Notes: generated from the sequence alone by a model not told the origin. Shown: positions 20,351-29,477, counted from the first letter of the stretch. The stretch: 64,000 bases of DNA from Paraburkholderia eburnea (GCF_002917095.1 NZ_PQGA01000003.1:434001-498000), one strand, 5' to 3'. A program made the numbers and translations.

Positions 20351-21003
20351 ACAGCCCAGTCACCACCCAGGAAACCGTCTTTGTTGTGGACGACGATGAA
20401 GCCGTACGCGACTCCCTGCGCTGGCTGCTTGAAGCGAATGGCTATCGCGTTCAGTGCTTCACGAGCGCGGAAGAATTCCTCGACGCCTATCAGCCCGCAC
20501 AGCAGGCCGGCCAGATCGCCTGTCTGATTCTGGACGTGCGCATGCAGGGTATGAGCGGGCTCGAGCTGCAGGAGCGCCTGATCGCCGACAACGCCTCGCT
20601 GCCGATCATCTTCGTGACCGGCCACGGCGACGTGCCGATGGCCGTGTCCACCATGAAGAAGGGCGCGATGGACTTCATCGAAAAACCCTTCGACGAAGCC
20701 GAACTGCGCAAGCTGGTCGAGCGCATGCTGGAAAAGGCGCGCAGCGAAAGCACCAACGTCCAGCAGCAGCGTGCGGCGGCCGAACGTCTGGGCAAGCTCA
20801 CGGCGCGCGAGCATCAGGTGCTGGAGCGCATCATCGCCGGCCGCCTGAACAAGCAGATCGCCGACGATCTCGGCATCAGCATCAAGACCGTGGAAGCGCA
20901 CCGCGCCAACATCATGGAAAAGCTCAACGTGAACACGGTCGCCGACCTGCTCCGTCTGGCGCTCTCCAACAAACCGCAGCAGGCGCAACAGCCGCAACAA
21001 TAA
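20347..21003 (+). CDS. FixJ/NarL-type response regulator
   Basis: 218 residues. The receiver domain (1-125) has acidic DDDE near residue 12, the phosphoacceptor in LILDVRMQGMSG (about D60) and the conserved K in FIEKPFDEAEL. The C-terminal LuxR HTH (about 140-205) includes LTAREHQVLERI and KQIADDLGISIKTVEAHR. It is translationally coupled to the kinase (ATGA overlap), so it is its direct partner. The tail is Gln/Ala-rich. Target genes cannot be inferred here. Confidence 0.95.
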   Translation: MNSPVTTQETVFVVDDDEAVRDSLRWLLEANGYRVQCFTSAEEFLDAYQPAQQAGQIACLILDVRMQGMSGLELQERLIADNASLPIIFVTGHGDVPMAVSTMKKGAMDFIEKPFDEAELRKLVERMLEKARSESTNVQQQRAAAERLGKLTAREHQVLERIIAGRLNKQIADDLGISIKTVEAHRANIMEKLNVNTVADLLRLALSNKPQQAQQPQQ

Positions 21004-21184
21004 GTTCGTCGTCCCGAGGCCTCGCGGCGGGTTGAGCCGATGCGAGTCCTCCGATCCCCACTCCCCGCATCGCGGCGCGCCCGTTTGACCCAAGGCCGCC
21101 GCGCCAGCCTGTTCCCAGGTTGATTTCCTGTCCCGTCCGGCCACCGATCCGTCCTGGCGCGACAAGTCACGCCCGTCTGCCGGG

Positions 21185-21190
21185 TATAAT
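21185..21190 (+). promoter_or_regulatory. folD -10 box
   Basis: A consensus TATAAT lies 116 nt upstream of the folD ATG in otherwise GC-rich DNA. The -35 region matches poorly. Confidence 0.5.
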
Positions 21191-21306
21191 GTCGGCCTTC
21201 GCAGCAGCGCCCGCTGCGCGTGACGCCGGCCCGCAGCGTCGGCACAACCGCCCTCGTCCCGGCGGGCGCGCTCCCCCGCTTTGCCACACTCGATTCTCGA
21301 CCGACC

Positions 21307-22161
21307 ATGACTGCCACTCTCATCGACGGCGTTGCCCTCTCCAAGAAACTGCGCGCCGATGTCGCCACGCGCGCCGCCGCCCTCACCGCACGCGGCCATC
21401 AGCCGGGCCTCGCGGTCGTGCTGGTCGGCGACAACCCGGCCAGCGAAGTCTATGTGCGCAACAAGATCAAGGCGTGCGAGGACAACGGCCTGCACTCGTC
21501 GTACGACCGCTATCCGGCAACCCTTTCGGAAGCCGATCTGCTCAAGCGCATCGACGAACTGAACAACGATCCGGCGATCCACGGCATCCTCGTGCAACTG
21601 CCGCTGCCGAAGCACATCGACAGCCACAAGGTGATCGAAGCGATCGCGCCCGAGAAGGACGTGGACGGCTTTCACGTCGCCAACGCCGGCGCGCTGATGA
21701 CGGGCCAGCCGCTGTTCCGTCCCTGCACGCCCTACGGCGTGATGAAGATGTTCGAGGAGTACAACATCCCCCTCGAAGGCGCGAACGCCGTGGTGATCGG
21801 CCGCTCGAACATCGTCGGCAAGCCGATGGCGCTGCTGTTGCTCGAAAAGGGCGCAACGGTCACGATCTGCCACAGCAAGACGCGCGACCTCGCGAAGCAC
21901 ACGCGCGAGGCCGATATCGTCGTGGCCGCCGTGGGCAAGCGCAACGTGCTGACCGCCGACATGATCAAGCCGGGCGCGACGGTGATCGACGTGGGCATGA
22001 ACCGCGACGACAACGGCAAGCTGTGCGGCGACGTCGATTTCGCGGGCCTGAAGGACAAGGCCGGCTTTATCACGCCGGTGCCGGGCGGCGTCGGCCCGAT
22101 GACGATCACGATGCTGCTCGTCAACACGATCGAAGCGGCGGAGCGTGCGGCAGGCGCGTAA
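21307..22161 (+). CDS. folD: Bifunctional methylenetetrahydrofolate dehydrogenase / cyclohydrolase
   Basis: 284 residues from [16 protein letters not shown]; the in-frame extension upstream is not conserved-looking. Motifs seen: [13 protein letters not shown] containing the active-site lysine, [27 protein letters not shown] for NADP binding and [11 protein letters not shown]. It interconverts methylene-, methenyl- and formyl-THF in one-carbon metabolism. Length matches the E. coli enzyme. It stands alone, followed by a 9-bp stem terminator. Confidence 0.97.
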   Translation: MTATLIDGVALSKKLRADVATRAAALTARGHQPGLAVVLVGDNPASEVYVRNKIKACEDNGLHSSYDRYPATLSEADLLKRIDELNNDPAIHGILVQLPLPKHIDSHKVIEAIAPEKDVDGFHVANAGALMTGQPLFRPCTPYGVMKMFEEYNIPLEGANAVVIGRSNIVGKPMALLLLEKGATVTICHSKTRDLAKHTREADIVVAAVGKRNVLTADMIKPGATVIDVGMNRDDNGKLCGDVDFAGLKDKAGFITPVPGGVGPMTITMLLVNTIEAAERAAGA

Positions 22162-22192
22162 GCGCAGCCTCGCAGCGCGCCACGCAATAACG

Positions 22193-22222
22193 AAGCGGCC
22201 CCGTGCGGGCCGCTTTGCTTTT
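22193..22222 (+). terminator. Terminator after folD
   Basis: A perfect 9-bp stem AAGCGGCCC/GGGCCGCTT (22193-22201 with 22207-22215) with a 5-base loop is followed by TGCTTTT on the plus strand. Confidence 0.65.
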
Positions 22223-22225
22223 GGG

Positions 22226-22269
22226 GCGCCGACGATGCGCCGACGATGCGCCGACGATGCGCCGAGGTT
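22226..22269. repeat. 11-bp tandem repeat
   Basis: Three exact copies of GCGCCGACGAT (22226-22258) are followed by a diverged fourth (GCGCCGAGGTT). It lies between the folD terminator and the prlC leader; no gene overlaps it. Confidence 0.9.
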
Positions 22270-22337
22270 GCGCTGATTGTGCCGCCGCGCCCCGACTTCT
22301 GTTAATTTGCTCGGATGACCCGGTTGGAAAGTGCGCA

Positions 22338-22370
22338 CCGCGCCCCAATAACCGATTTATCGGGGCGCGG
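22338..22370. other. Strong inverted repeat in the prlC leader
   Basis: The 14-nt arms 22338-22351 and 22357-22370 pair with one mismatch (nine GC-rich pairs, then four AT pairs) around a 5-base loop. No T-tract follows, so it is not an ordinary terminator. It lies about 80 bp upstream of prlC. Confidence 0.7.
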
Positions 22371-22446
22371 GCTGCGCGGCGCTCCGGCCCTACACAGTGC
22401 GAAAATCGCCTGCGAATCAACCGCGACAGAAGGAACAGGACGCATC

Positions 22447-24543
22447 ATGGCAATTACTTCCTCCGATAATCCCCTGCTCGATTTTTCCGGCCTGCCGCGC
22501 TTTGGCGAGATCCGTCCCGAACACGTGACGCCCGCGCTCGATGTGCTGCTCGCCAACGCCAGCGCCGCCGTCGAACGCGCCGCCCAGCCGATGACGCCCG
22601 CGCAATGGAGCGACGTGGTCGAACCGGTCGAGCGCGTCACCGAACCGCTCTCGCGCGCCTGGGGTGTGATCGGCCACCTGAACGCCGTCGCCGACACGCC
22701 CGAACTGCGCGCCGTCTATGGCGAAAACCTGCCGCGCGTGACCGAGTTCTGGTCGAGCGTCGGCCAGAACCTCGCGCTCTACGAGAAGTACAAGGCGATC
22801 ACGAATCACAACTCGTTCCAGTTGCTCACGAGCGAGCGCAAGAAGATTCTCGATAACGCCCTGCGCGACTTCCGCCTCTCGGGTGCGGAACTGCCCGAAG
22901 ACCAGAAGCCGCGTTTCGCCGAACTGCAGGAGCGCCAGGCCGCGCTGGCGAAGGCGTTCTCGGATCACGTGCTGGACGCGACCAACGCCTACGCGTTCTA
23001 CGCCAAAGACGAAAGCGAACTGGCAGGCCTGCCCGAAGACGTGATCGCCGCCGCGCGCGAAGCCGCCGAGCGCGAGAACAAGGAAGGCTACAAGTTCACG
23101 CTGCACTTCCCCTCGTATTTCCCGGTGCTCCAGTACTCGGAAAACCGCGCGATGCGCGAGACGCTGTACCGCGCGTATGTCACGCGCGCGTCCGAACTCG
23201 GCCCCGTCTACGGCGGCGGCAAGCCCGAATGGGACAACACGGCGATTGTCGACGAGCAACTGAAGCTGCGCGCCGAAGAAGCGAAGATGCTCGGCTACAA
23301 CAATTTCGCCGAAGTCTCGCTCACCCCCAAGATGGCCGAAACGCCCGCGCAGGTCATGAGCTTCCTCGAAGACCTCGCCACGCGCGCGCGTCCGCACGCG
23401 GAAAAGGACTGGCAGGAACTGCGCGAATTCGCCGCGAGCGAACTGGGCCTCACGCAGATCGAGCCGTGGGACATGGCCTTCGCAGCCGAGCGTCTGCGCC
23501 AGAAGCGCTATTCGTTCTCGGAAAACGAGGTCAAGCAATATTTCCCCGAAGACTTCGTGCTCAAGGGCCTCTTCAAGGTCACCGAAACGCTCTTCGGCGT
23601 GCGTATCCGCGACGACAGCGCGCCGGTCTGGAACGACGACGTGCGCTTTTTCCGCGTCGAAAACGCCGACGGCACGCTCGTCGCGCAGTTCTATCTCGAC
23701 CTCTATGCACGCGAAGGCAAGCGCGGCGGCGCGTGGATGGATGACGCGCGCTCGCGCCGCAAGCTCGAAGCGAACGGCGTGCAGACGCCGGTGGCCTATC
23801 TCACCTGCAACTTCTCGGCGCCGGTGGGCGGGCGACCCGCCTGCTTCACGCACGACGAAGTCATCACCCTGTTCCATGAATTCGGCCACGGCCTGCACCA
23901 CATGCTCACGCGCGTGGATGAGCTGTCGGTGTCGGGCATCAACGGCGTGGAATGGGACGCGGTCGAGCTGCCCTCGCAGTTCATGGAGAACTTCTGCTGG
24001 GAATGGGACGTCCTCACCGAGATGACCTCGCACGTCGATACCGCCAAACCGCTGCCGCGCGAGCTGTTCGACAAGATGATCGCCGCGAAGAACTTCCAGA
24101 GCGGTTTGGGCACGCTGCGCCAGATCGTGTTCTCGATGTTCGACATGGCGCTGCACGTCGACTTCGACGCCTCGAAGGGCAAGAGCGTCAACGATCTCGC
24201 GCGCGAAATCAACAAGCGTTATCACGTGATTGCGCAAGCGCCGTTCTCGCGCTGGCCGAATACGTTCAGCCATATCTTCGCGGGCGGGTACGCTGCGGGC
24301 TACTACAGCTACAAGTGGGCCGAAGTGCTGTCCGCCGACGCCTACGCGGCCTTCGAGGAAGCCGCCGCGGCCGCGAAGTCGAGCGTGCTCGATCCGGCCA
24401 CCGGCACGCGCTATCGCCAGGAGATTCTGGAAGTGGGCGGCAGCCGCCCGGCGATGGAATCCTTCAAGGCGTTCCGTGGCCGCGAGCCGAATATCGACGC
24501 GCTGCTGCGTCATAACGGCATGGAGCAGCCGCCGGCGCAGTAA
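22447..24543 (+). CDS. prlC: Oligopeptidase A (M3 zinc metallopeptidase)
   Basis: 698 residues from the ATG preceded by GGAACAGGACGCATC (MAITSSDNPLLDFSGLPRF), close to E. coli PrlC at about 680. The zinc-binding motif is FHEFGHGLHHML. Other family marks are GKRGGAWMDD and FAGGYAAGYYSYKW. It degrades peptides, including cleaved signal peptides, in the cytoplasm. It is convergent with the amidohydrolase gene downstream and shares a terminator with it. Confidence 0.96.
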   Translation: MAITSSDNPLLDFSGLPRFGEIRPEHVTPALDVLLANASAAVERAAQPMTPAQWSDVVEPVERVTEPLSRAWGVIGHLNAVADTPELRAVYGENLPRVTEFWSSVGQNLALYEKYKAITNHNSFQLLTSERKKILDNALRDFRLSGAELPEDQKPRFAELQERQAALAKAFSDHVLDATNAYAFYAKDESELAGLPEDVIAAAREAAERENKEGYKFTLHFPSYFPVLQYSENRAMRETLYRAYVTRASELGPVYGGGKPEWDNTAIVDEQLKLRAEEAKMLGYNNFAEVSLTPKMAETPAQVMSFLEDLATRARPHAEKDWQELREFAASELGLTQIEPWDMAFAAERLRQKRYSFSENEVKQYFPEDFVLKGLFKVTETLFGVRIRDDSAPVWNDDVRFFRVENADGTLVAQFYLDLYAREGKRGGAWMDDARSRRKLEANGVQTPVAYLTCNFSAPVGGRPACFTHDEVITLFHEFGHGLHHMLTRVDELSVSGINGVEWDAVELPSQFMENFCWEWDVLTEMTSHVDTAKPLPRELFDKMIAAKNFQSGLGTLRQIVFSMFDMALHVDFDASKGKSVNDLAREINKRYHVIAQAPFSRWPNTFSHIFAGGYAAGYYSYKWAEVLSADAYAAFEEAAAAAKSSVLDPATGTRYRQEILEVGGSRPAMESFKAFRGREPNIDALLRHNGMEQPPAQ

Positions 24544-24582
24544 GTCAGCCTCGCGCTCGAACCAGAACCACTGAGCCACCCG

Positions 24583-24614
24583 AAAAACCGCGCACTTCGA
24601 TGCGCGGTTTTTTT
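24583..24614. terminator. Bidirectional terminator between prlC and the deaminase gene
   Basis: A perfect 12-bp stem (24583-24594 with 24601-24612; arm TGCGCGGTTTTT) around CTTCGA, followed by further T on the plus strand and by an A-rich arm that gives U on the other. Confidence 0.85.
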
Positions 24615-24627
24615 ATGGCACGGCGCT

Positions 24628-25914
24628 TTATCGATGCAGCTTGAAATCGACGCTTTCGGGACGCCCTTCGAGCGCGAGCGCCGCGCGCTGCGCGGGTTGG
24701 CGGCTCACCACCTTGCCCCGGCTCACGACGGCCAGGCGTGCGGCGCGCAGCCGGATCGCCTCGATTGGATCGCGTGCGTCGAGCACCACCAGATTCGCCG
24801 CGCAGCCCGGCGCGACGCCATAGCCTTCGAGGCCGAGAATCCGCGCGGGATTGACCGTCACCGCGTCGAAACAGGCCCGCGACGCCTCCACGCCCGTCAT
24901 CTGCGCGACGTGCAGTCCCATCTGCGCGACTTCGAGCATGTCGCCCGAGCCGAAGCTGTACCACGGGTCCATCACGCAATCGTGGCCGAACGCGACCGTC
25001 ACGCCCGCGGCCATCAACTCGGGCACGCGCGTCATGCCGCGACGTTTCGGATAAGTATCCGCGCGTCCTTGCAGCGTGATGTTGATGAGCGGATTGGCGA
25101 TCGCGGCCACGCCCGCTTCGCGCATCAGCGGAATCAGCTTGCTCACGTAGTAGTTGTCCATCGAATGCATCGACGTGAGGTGCGAGCCGGCCACGCGGCC
25201 ATGCAGCCCGAGACGATGCGTTTGCGCCGCGAGCGTTTCGATATGGCGCGAGAGCGGATCGTCCGACTCGTCGCAATGCATGTCGACGCGCAGGCCCTTT
25301 TCCGCCGCGAATTCGCAGAGTAGCCTCACCGATTCCGCGCCATCGGCCATGGTGCGCTCGAAGTGCGGGATACCGCCCACCACGTCGACGCCCATCGCGA
25401 TCGCGCGTTTGAGGTTGTCGAACGCGCCCGCGCTGCGCAACACGCCGTCTTGCGGGAAGGCCACCAGTTGCAGATCGAGATACGGCGCGACGCGGCGCTT
25501 TACTTCGAGCAGCGCCTCGACGGCCAGCAGCCGCGGATCGCAGACATCGACATGCGAGCGGATCGCCAGCAGCCCGCGCGCGACGGCCCAATCGCAGTAC
25601 TGGAGCGCGCGTTCGACCAGCGCCTCCTGGGTCAGATGCGGCTTGAGCTCGCCCCACAGCGCGATGCCCTCCAGCAACGTGCCCGACGCATTCACGCGCG
25701 GCAGGCCGTAGGAGAGCGTGGCGTCCATGTGGAAATGCGCGTCGATGAAAGGCGCGGAGACAAGCGCGCCGCTGGCGTCGATTTCATCGCGCGCCTGCGC
25801 GTCCAGCCGCGCTTCGACGGCGGCGATGCGCCCCGCCTCGATGCCGATATCGACCGTGGAGTGCCCGGTGGGATGCCCATGCGCGAGCACGGCGCGGCGA
25901 ATGATCAGGTCCAT
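24628..25914 (-). CDS. Cytosine deaminase-like amidohydrolase
   Basis: 428 residues, the size of E. coli CodA. Metal-binding and catalytic motifs of the amidohydrolase superfamily are present: FIDAHFHMDATLS (HxH), HCDESDDP (His/Glu) and FGHDCVMDPWYSFG (Asp). CodA-type enzymes deaminate cytosine to uracil; related members act on isocytosine, creatinine or other N-heterocycles. No cytosine permease (codB) is adjacent, so the exact substrate is open. It is the only gene of its transcription unit, divergent from the racemase. Confidence 0.85.
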   Translation of the reverse strand: MDLIIRRAVLAHGHPTGHSTVDIGIEAGRIAAVEARLDAQARDEIDASGALVSAPFIDAHFHMDATLSYGLPRVNASGTLLEGIALWGELKPHLTQEALVERALQYCDWAVARGLLAIRSHVDVCDPRLLAVEALLEVKRRVAPYLDLQLVAFPQDGVLRSAGAFDNLKRAIAMGVDVVGGIPHFERTMADGAESVRLLCEFAAEKGLRVDMHCDESDDPLSRHIETLAAQTHRLGLHGRVAGSHLTSMHSMDNYYVSKLIPLMREAGVAAIANPLINITLQGRADTYPKRRGMTRVPELMAAGVTVAFGHDCVMDPWYSFGSGDMLEVAQMGLHVAQMTGVEASRACFDAVTVNPARILGLEGYGVAPGCAANLVVLDARDPIEAIRLRAARLAVVSRGKVVSRQPAQRAALALEGRPESVDFKLHR

Positions 25915-26122
25915 GTGCGGCTCCTTGCTGGCGTCTTGTTGTGCGTGGTGTTCCGATTCTATCGGTGCCAGAATTCAGCGGCTCGTTATGGTGCGCGAGA
26001 CTGTCCGGAATCCGTCCCTTGACCGTATCGTGACACCCGCGCGCAACCGTACCTGTACAGCCCAAACGGCAAGCCTATACTCGTGCGGACACTTCAACCA
26101 CCCGCGCACTCGCGTACACGCA

Positions 26123-26818
26123 ATGAAGACAATCGGTGTGATTGGCGGCATGAGCTGGGAATCGTCGGCGGAGTACTACCGCCTGCTCAACAGCGAGATG
26201 AAGGCGCGCCTCGGCGGCCATCACAACGCGCGCAGCCTGATGGCGACCGTCGATTTCGCGGAAATCGAAGCATTGCAGCGCGCGGGCGACTGGGACGCAC
26301 TAGGCGGCCTGATGGCGCAGGCCGCACGGCAACTGGAGCGCGGCGGTGCGGATATCGTGCTGCTCGCGACCAATACGATGCATCGCGTCTGCGCGTCGAT
26401 CGAAGCGGCCATCTCGATTCCCTTTTTGCACATCGCCGATCCGACAGGCGCGGCATTGCGTGCAGCGGGCGTGACGCGCGTAGGGCTGCTGGGCACGCGC
26501 TATACGATGGAGCAGGATTTTTACGTGGGCCGTTTGCGCGAGGTTCACGGCATCGAGGCGATCGTGCCCGATGCGGACGAGCGCGACGACGTGCACCGCA
26601 TCATCTACGACGAGTTGTGTCACGGCGTGGTGAAAGATGTGTCGCGGGCGGTGTATCAGCGGGTGATCGACGCACTGGCTGCGCGTGGCGCACAGGGCGT
26701 GATACTCGGCTGCACGGAAATCACGCTGCTGATCGGCGCGGAGGATTCGTCGCTGCCCGTATTCGACACGACCGCCTTGCATGCGAAGGCCGCGGTGGAC
26801 TGGGCGTTGAAGGCCTGA
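26123..26818 (+). CDS. Aspartate/glutamate racemase family protein
   Basis: 231 residues from MKTIGVIGGMSWESSAEYY. The two cofactor-independent racemase motifs are recognisable: LLATNTMHRV and LGCTEITLLI. The second has the usual catalytic cysteine in GCTE; the first carries threonine (ATNTMH) where the other catalytic cysteine of true Asp racemases sits, as in E. coli YgeA-type proteins. The true substrate is therefore uncertain, and activity may be weak or different. Confidence 0.88.
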   Translation: MKTIGVIGGMSWESSAEYYRLLNSEMKARLGGHHNARSLMATVDFAEIEALQRAGDWDALGGLMAQAARQLERGGADIVLLATNTMHRVCASIEAAISIPFLHIADPTGAALRAAGVTRVGLLGTRYTMEQDFYVGRLREVHGIEAIVPDADERDDVHRIIYDELCHGVVKDVSRAVYQRVIDALAARGAQGVILGCTEITLLIGAEDSSLPVFDTTALHAKAAVDWALKA

Positions 26819-26832
26819 GAAGAGCCACGCAG

Positions 26833-26872
26833 AAAACAAAAAAGGGTTACACGCTGATGCGTTGTAACCCTT
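26833..26872 (-). terminator. Terminator of the initiator tRNA gene
   Basis: A 10-bp stem AAGGGTTACA/TGTAACCCTT (26842-26851 with 26863-26872), followed on the minus strand by TTTTTTGTTTT. The T-tract is only on the minus strand, so it belongs to the tRNA rather than the racemase gene. Confidence 0.75.
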
Positions 26873-26894
26873 GATTGCTTCCGACGAACAGCTT

Positions 26895-26971
26895 TGGTTG
26901 CGGGGACAGGATTTGAACCTGTGACCTTCGGGTTATGAGCCCGACGAGCTGCCAGACTGCTCCACCCCGCG
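26895..26971 (-). tRNA. Initiator tRNA-fMet (CAT)
   Basis: 77 nt including encoded CCA. The cloverleaf has anticodon CAU in GGGCTCATAACCC; the three G:C pairs next to the anticodon loop and the unpaired C1 opposite A72 (5-prime CGCGGGG, 3-prime CCCCGCA) are the marks of bacterial initiator tRNA. It has its own promoter and terminator. Confidence 0.97.
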
Positions 26972-26987
26972 TCCGTCAGAGAAAAGA

Positions 26988-27016
26988 ATTATAAGGTGAG
27001 GCTGTCATAACGTCAA
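26988..27016 (-). promoter_or_regulatory. Promoter of tRNA-fMet
   Basis: On the minus strand TTGACG (27016-27011) and a perfect TATAAT (26993-26988) are spaced 17 bp apart, with the start expected about 10 bp before the mature 5-prime end. Confidence 0.85.
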
Positions 27017-27104
27017 TACTTATTTTCTACACACCTTCTGCGCGAGAATGACATGCTCAAGCGCGAGCACCCGCGCTCGCCATAATTAATCCGGAATCCG
27101 AACT

Positions 27105-27641
27105 TTACTGTTCGCCACTACCCAGCAACGACGGCAGTTCTTCAGCCCATTCGAGCCACGATTCCTGCGTGCGAATGCCTGCCTTGAGAATCGCATACTG
27201 CAACTGCTGGCCACGCGTGAGCGATGGCGCGCCGAAGTCGCGCTGCTCGATGGCGCGATAGGTGTCGAGCCGTTCGCGCGCATCGACGATCATCTGCCGC
27301 ACCTGGTCCGCGAGACCCAGCGGCCCGATTACCGCGTCGGCGCGCAACTTCAGCAGCAGCAGATTGCGGTCGTCCACCCCCAGGCGCGTTTCGCGAGCCC
27401 AGCGCGCCACCTCTTCGCGCCCGACCGGCAGCACGCGATAGACCTTTTTGCGCGTGGCGGCCGCGTCCTCTTCGACCACGGCTACCCAGCCCGCCTCCAC
27501 CATGCGGCCGAGTTCACGGTAGATCTGCTGATGCGTAGCCTGCCAGAAATAAGCGATCGCGCGGTCGAAGCGCCGGGCAAGATCGTAGCCGGACGACGGC
27601 TTTTCCAGCAGGGCAATGAGGATGGCGTGGGGCGTGGACAT
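27105..27641 (-). CDS. PadR-family transcriptional regulator
   Basis: 178 residues. The PadR winged HTH (1-90: MSTPHAILIALLEKPSSGYD, FWQATHQQIYRELGRMVEAG) is followed by a helical C-terminal domain (Vir-like, about 95-175) typical of the longer PadR group. These regulators usually repress detoxification or efflux genes and themselves. A 24-bp palindrome lies in the 185-bp spacer to the divergent nitronate monooxygenase gene and is the likely operator. Confidence 0.9.
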   Translation of the reverse strand: MSTPHAILIALLEKPSSGYDLARRFDRAIAYFWQATHQQIYRELGRMVEAGWVAVVEEDAAATRKKVYRVLPVGREEVARWARETRLGVDDRNLLLLKLRADAVIGPLGLADQVRQMIVDARERLDTYRAIEQRDFGAPSLTRGQQLQYAILKAGIRTQESWLEWAEELPSLLGSGEQ

Positions 27642-27699
27642 GCGCCGATTCTAAACCACGGCTTGAACGATACCGCCCCGGTTAATCCCCGAGGAGAAG

Positions 27700-27723
27700 C
27701 ACTATGCAACCAGTTGCATAGTG
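27700..27723. promoter_or_regulatory. Perfect inverted repeat, likely PadR operator
   Basis: Arms CACTATGCAAC and GTTGCATAGTG flank a 2-bp centre (CA), giving a perfect 24-bp palindrome; CCCCG and CGGGG outside it extend the symmetry. It overlaps a weak plus-strand promoter (TTGCAT at 27714-27719, TATGTT at 27737-27742, 17-bp spacer) facing the monooxygenase gene. Confidence 0.75.
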
Positions 27724-27826
27724 TTCGGGGCTTTGCTATGTTTATCGATACCAACCACAAGACGGTGCCTTCCTTCAGGGTCGTAAGGGATCACATGGGG
27801 GCGCCGATTCCGTCCAGGAGATATGC

Positions 27827-28798
27827 ATGTCCTTGCCCGCCGTCCTGCGTCGCGGCCTGTCGATTCCCGTCGTCGGCTCGCCGCTTTTCATCATTTCGAA
27901 TCCGGATCTCGTGATCGCGCAGTGCAAGGCGGGCGTGGTCGGTTCGTTCCCCGCGCTCAACGCCCGCCCCGATCACGTATTGGGCGAATGGCTCGACCGC
28001 ATCACGACCGAGCTTGCCGAGTACAACGCGAAGCATCCCGACCGCCCGGCCGCGCCGTTCGCCGTGAATCAGATCGTCCACAAGTCCAACGACCGTCTGG
28101 AGCACGACCTGGGCGTCTGCGCGCAATACAAGGTGCCGATCGTCATCACGTCGCTGGGCGCGCGCGCGGAAGTGAACGACGCCATTCACGCGTGGGGCGG
28201 CATCGTCCTGCATGACGTGATCAACAACACCTTCGCGAAAAAAGCGATCGAGAAAGGCGCCGATGGTCTGATCGCCGTCGCCGCGGGCGCGGGCGGCCAT
28301 GCCGGCACGCTTTCGCCGTTTGCGCTGATCCACGAAATCCGCGAATGGTTCGACGGCCCGCTGCTGCTCTCGGGTGCGATCGGCAACGGCAATGCCATCC
28401 TCGCAGCGCAAGCGGCAGGCGCGGACCTCGCCTACATCGGCTCGGCTTTCATCGCCACGCAGGAAGCCAATGCGGTGGAGGCGTACAAGCAGATGATCGT
28501 CGAGAGCAGCGCGGCCGATATCGTCTATTCGAATCTCTTCACGGGCGTGCACGGCAACTACCTGCGCCCGAGCATCGTCGCGAGCGGCCTCGATCCGGAC
28601 GCGCTGCCGGAATCGGATCCGTCGAAGATGAGTTTCGCGTCGAGCGGCGCAAAAGCGTGGAAGCACATCTGGGGTTCGGGCCAGGGCATCGGCGCGGTGA
28701 AGAGCGTCGTGCCCGCCGCCGATTTGATCGCGCGCCTGAAGCGCGAATACGATGCGGCGCGCGAAAGGCTGGGCGTGGCCGCTGAAGCTGTCGCCTGA
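27827..28798 (+). CDS. Nitronate monooxygenase (2-nitropropane dioxygenase family)
   Basis: 323 residues, FMN-dependent TIM-barrel. Family marks include PVVGSPLFIISNPDLV near the N-terminus, GADGLIAVAAGAGGHAG at the phosphate-binding region and GNGNAILAAQAAGADLAYIGSAF. It oxidises alkyl nitronates such as propionate-3-nitronate. The divergent PadR gene and operator suggest induction by a toxic compound. It is a single-gene unit facing the isomerase gene tail to tail. Confidence 0.92.
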   Translation: MSLPAVLRRGLSIPVVGSPLFIISNPDLVIAQCKAGVVGSFPALNARPDHVLGEWLDRITTELAEYNAKHPDRPAAPFAVNQIVHKSNDRLEHDLGVCAQYKVPIVITSLGARAEVNDAIHAWGGIVLHDVINNTFAKKAIEKGADGLIAVAAGAGGHAGTLSPFALIHEIREWFDGPLLLSGAIGNGNAILAAQAAGADLAYIGSAFIATQEANAVEAYKQMIVESSAADIVYSNLFTGVHGNYLRPSIVASGLDPDALPESDPSKMSFASSGAKAWKHIWGSGQGIGAVKSVVPAADLIARLKREYDAARERLGVAAEAVA

Positions 28799-28865
28799 TA
28801 GCGGAACACGGCGGTGCGGGAACGCATGATTCGCGTCTGCGTTCCCCGCCGCCACGCGCGTTCTG

Positions 28866-29477
28866 TCACTTCACGCGGGCAATTTCCTCTTCCACGTCAC
28901 GCAGACGATCTTTGCCGAAGAAGATTTCGTCGTTGACGAAGAACGTCGGTGCGCCAAACGCGCCGCACTTGAACGCGGCTTCGGTATTCGCGAGCAACGT
29001 GCCTTTTACCTGCGCATCGGCCATTGCCGTCTCGAAGCGCGCCACGTCGAAACCATCGGCCGCGAGCGTCGCGCGCAGCACCTGCGGGTCGTCGAGCTTG
29101 AGACCTTCCTCCCACATATGCGCGAACATGAGTTCGACATAACGCTCGAACACGCCTTCGCGCTGCGCGGCCACCGCGCCCCGCATCAGCGCCAGCGTAT
29201 TGACGGGAAAATGCGGATTCATCCGATACGCCGTGAGACCATGCTTCGCAATGAAACGCTGGATTTCGAGGAACAGGTATTGGCGCTTGTTCTCGATACC
29301 GGCCGTGGTTTCCGCCGGCGAGCGGTTGCCGGTCAGCTTGAAGAGGCCGCCGAGCAGGATCGGCACGTATTCGAAGCGCACGCCCTGACGCGCCTCGATC
29401 TGCGGAATTACTTTGTGGCTCAGGTAGGCATTCGGACTGCCGAAGTCGAACAGAAACTGCACGCTCACATTGCTCAT
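28866..29477 (-). CDS. 2-hydroxychromene-2-carboxylate isomerase family (DsbA fold)
   Basis: 203 residues from ATG 29477, preceded by GGGAGGAGC. The thioredoxin/GST-kappa fold is visible: FLFDFGSPNAYLSHK with the active serine in place of a CxxC cysteine, and VFGAPTFFV-like CGAFGAPTFFVNDE near the end. Family members are glutathione-dependent isomerases in naphthalene breakdown, but many copies in Burkholderia lie outside such pathways and have unknown substrates. No aromatic catabolic genes are nearby. Confidence 0.88.
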   Translation of the reverse strand: MSNVSVQFLFDFGSPNAYLSHKVIPQIEARQGVRFEYVPILLGGLFKLTGNRSPAETTAGIENKRQYLFLEIQRFIAKHGLTAYRMNPHFPVNTLALMRGAVAAQREGVFERYVELMFAHMWEEGLKLDDPQVLRATLAADGFDVARFETAMADAQVKGTLLANTEAAFKCGAFGAPTFFVNDEIFFGKDRLRDVEEEIARVK

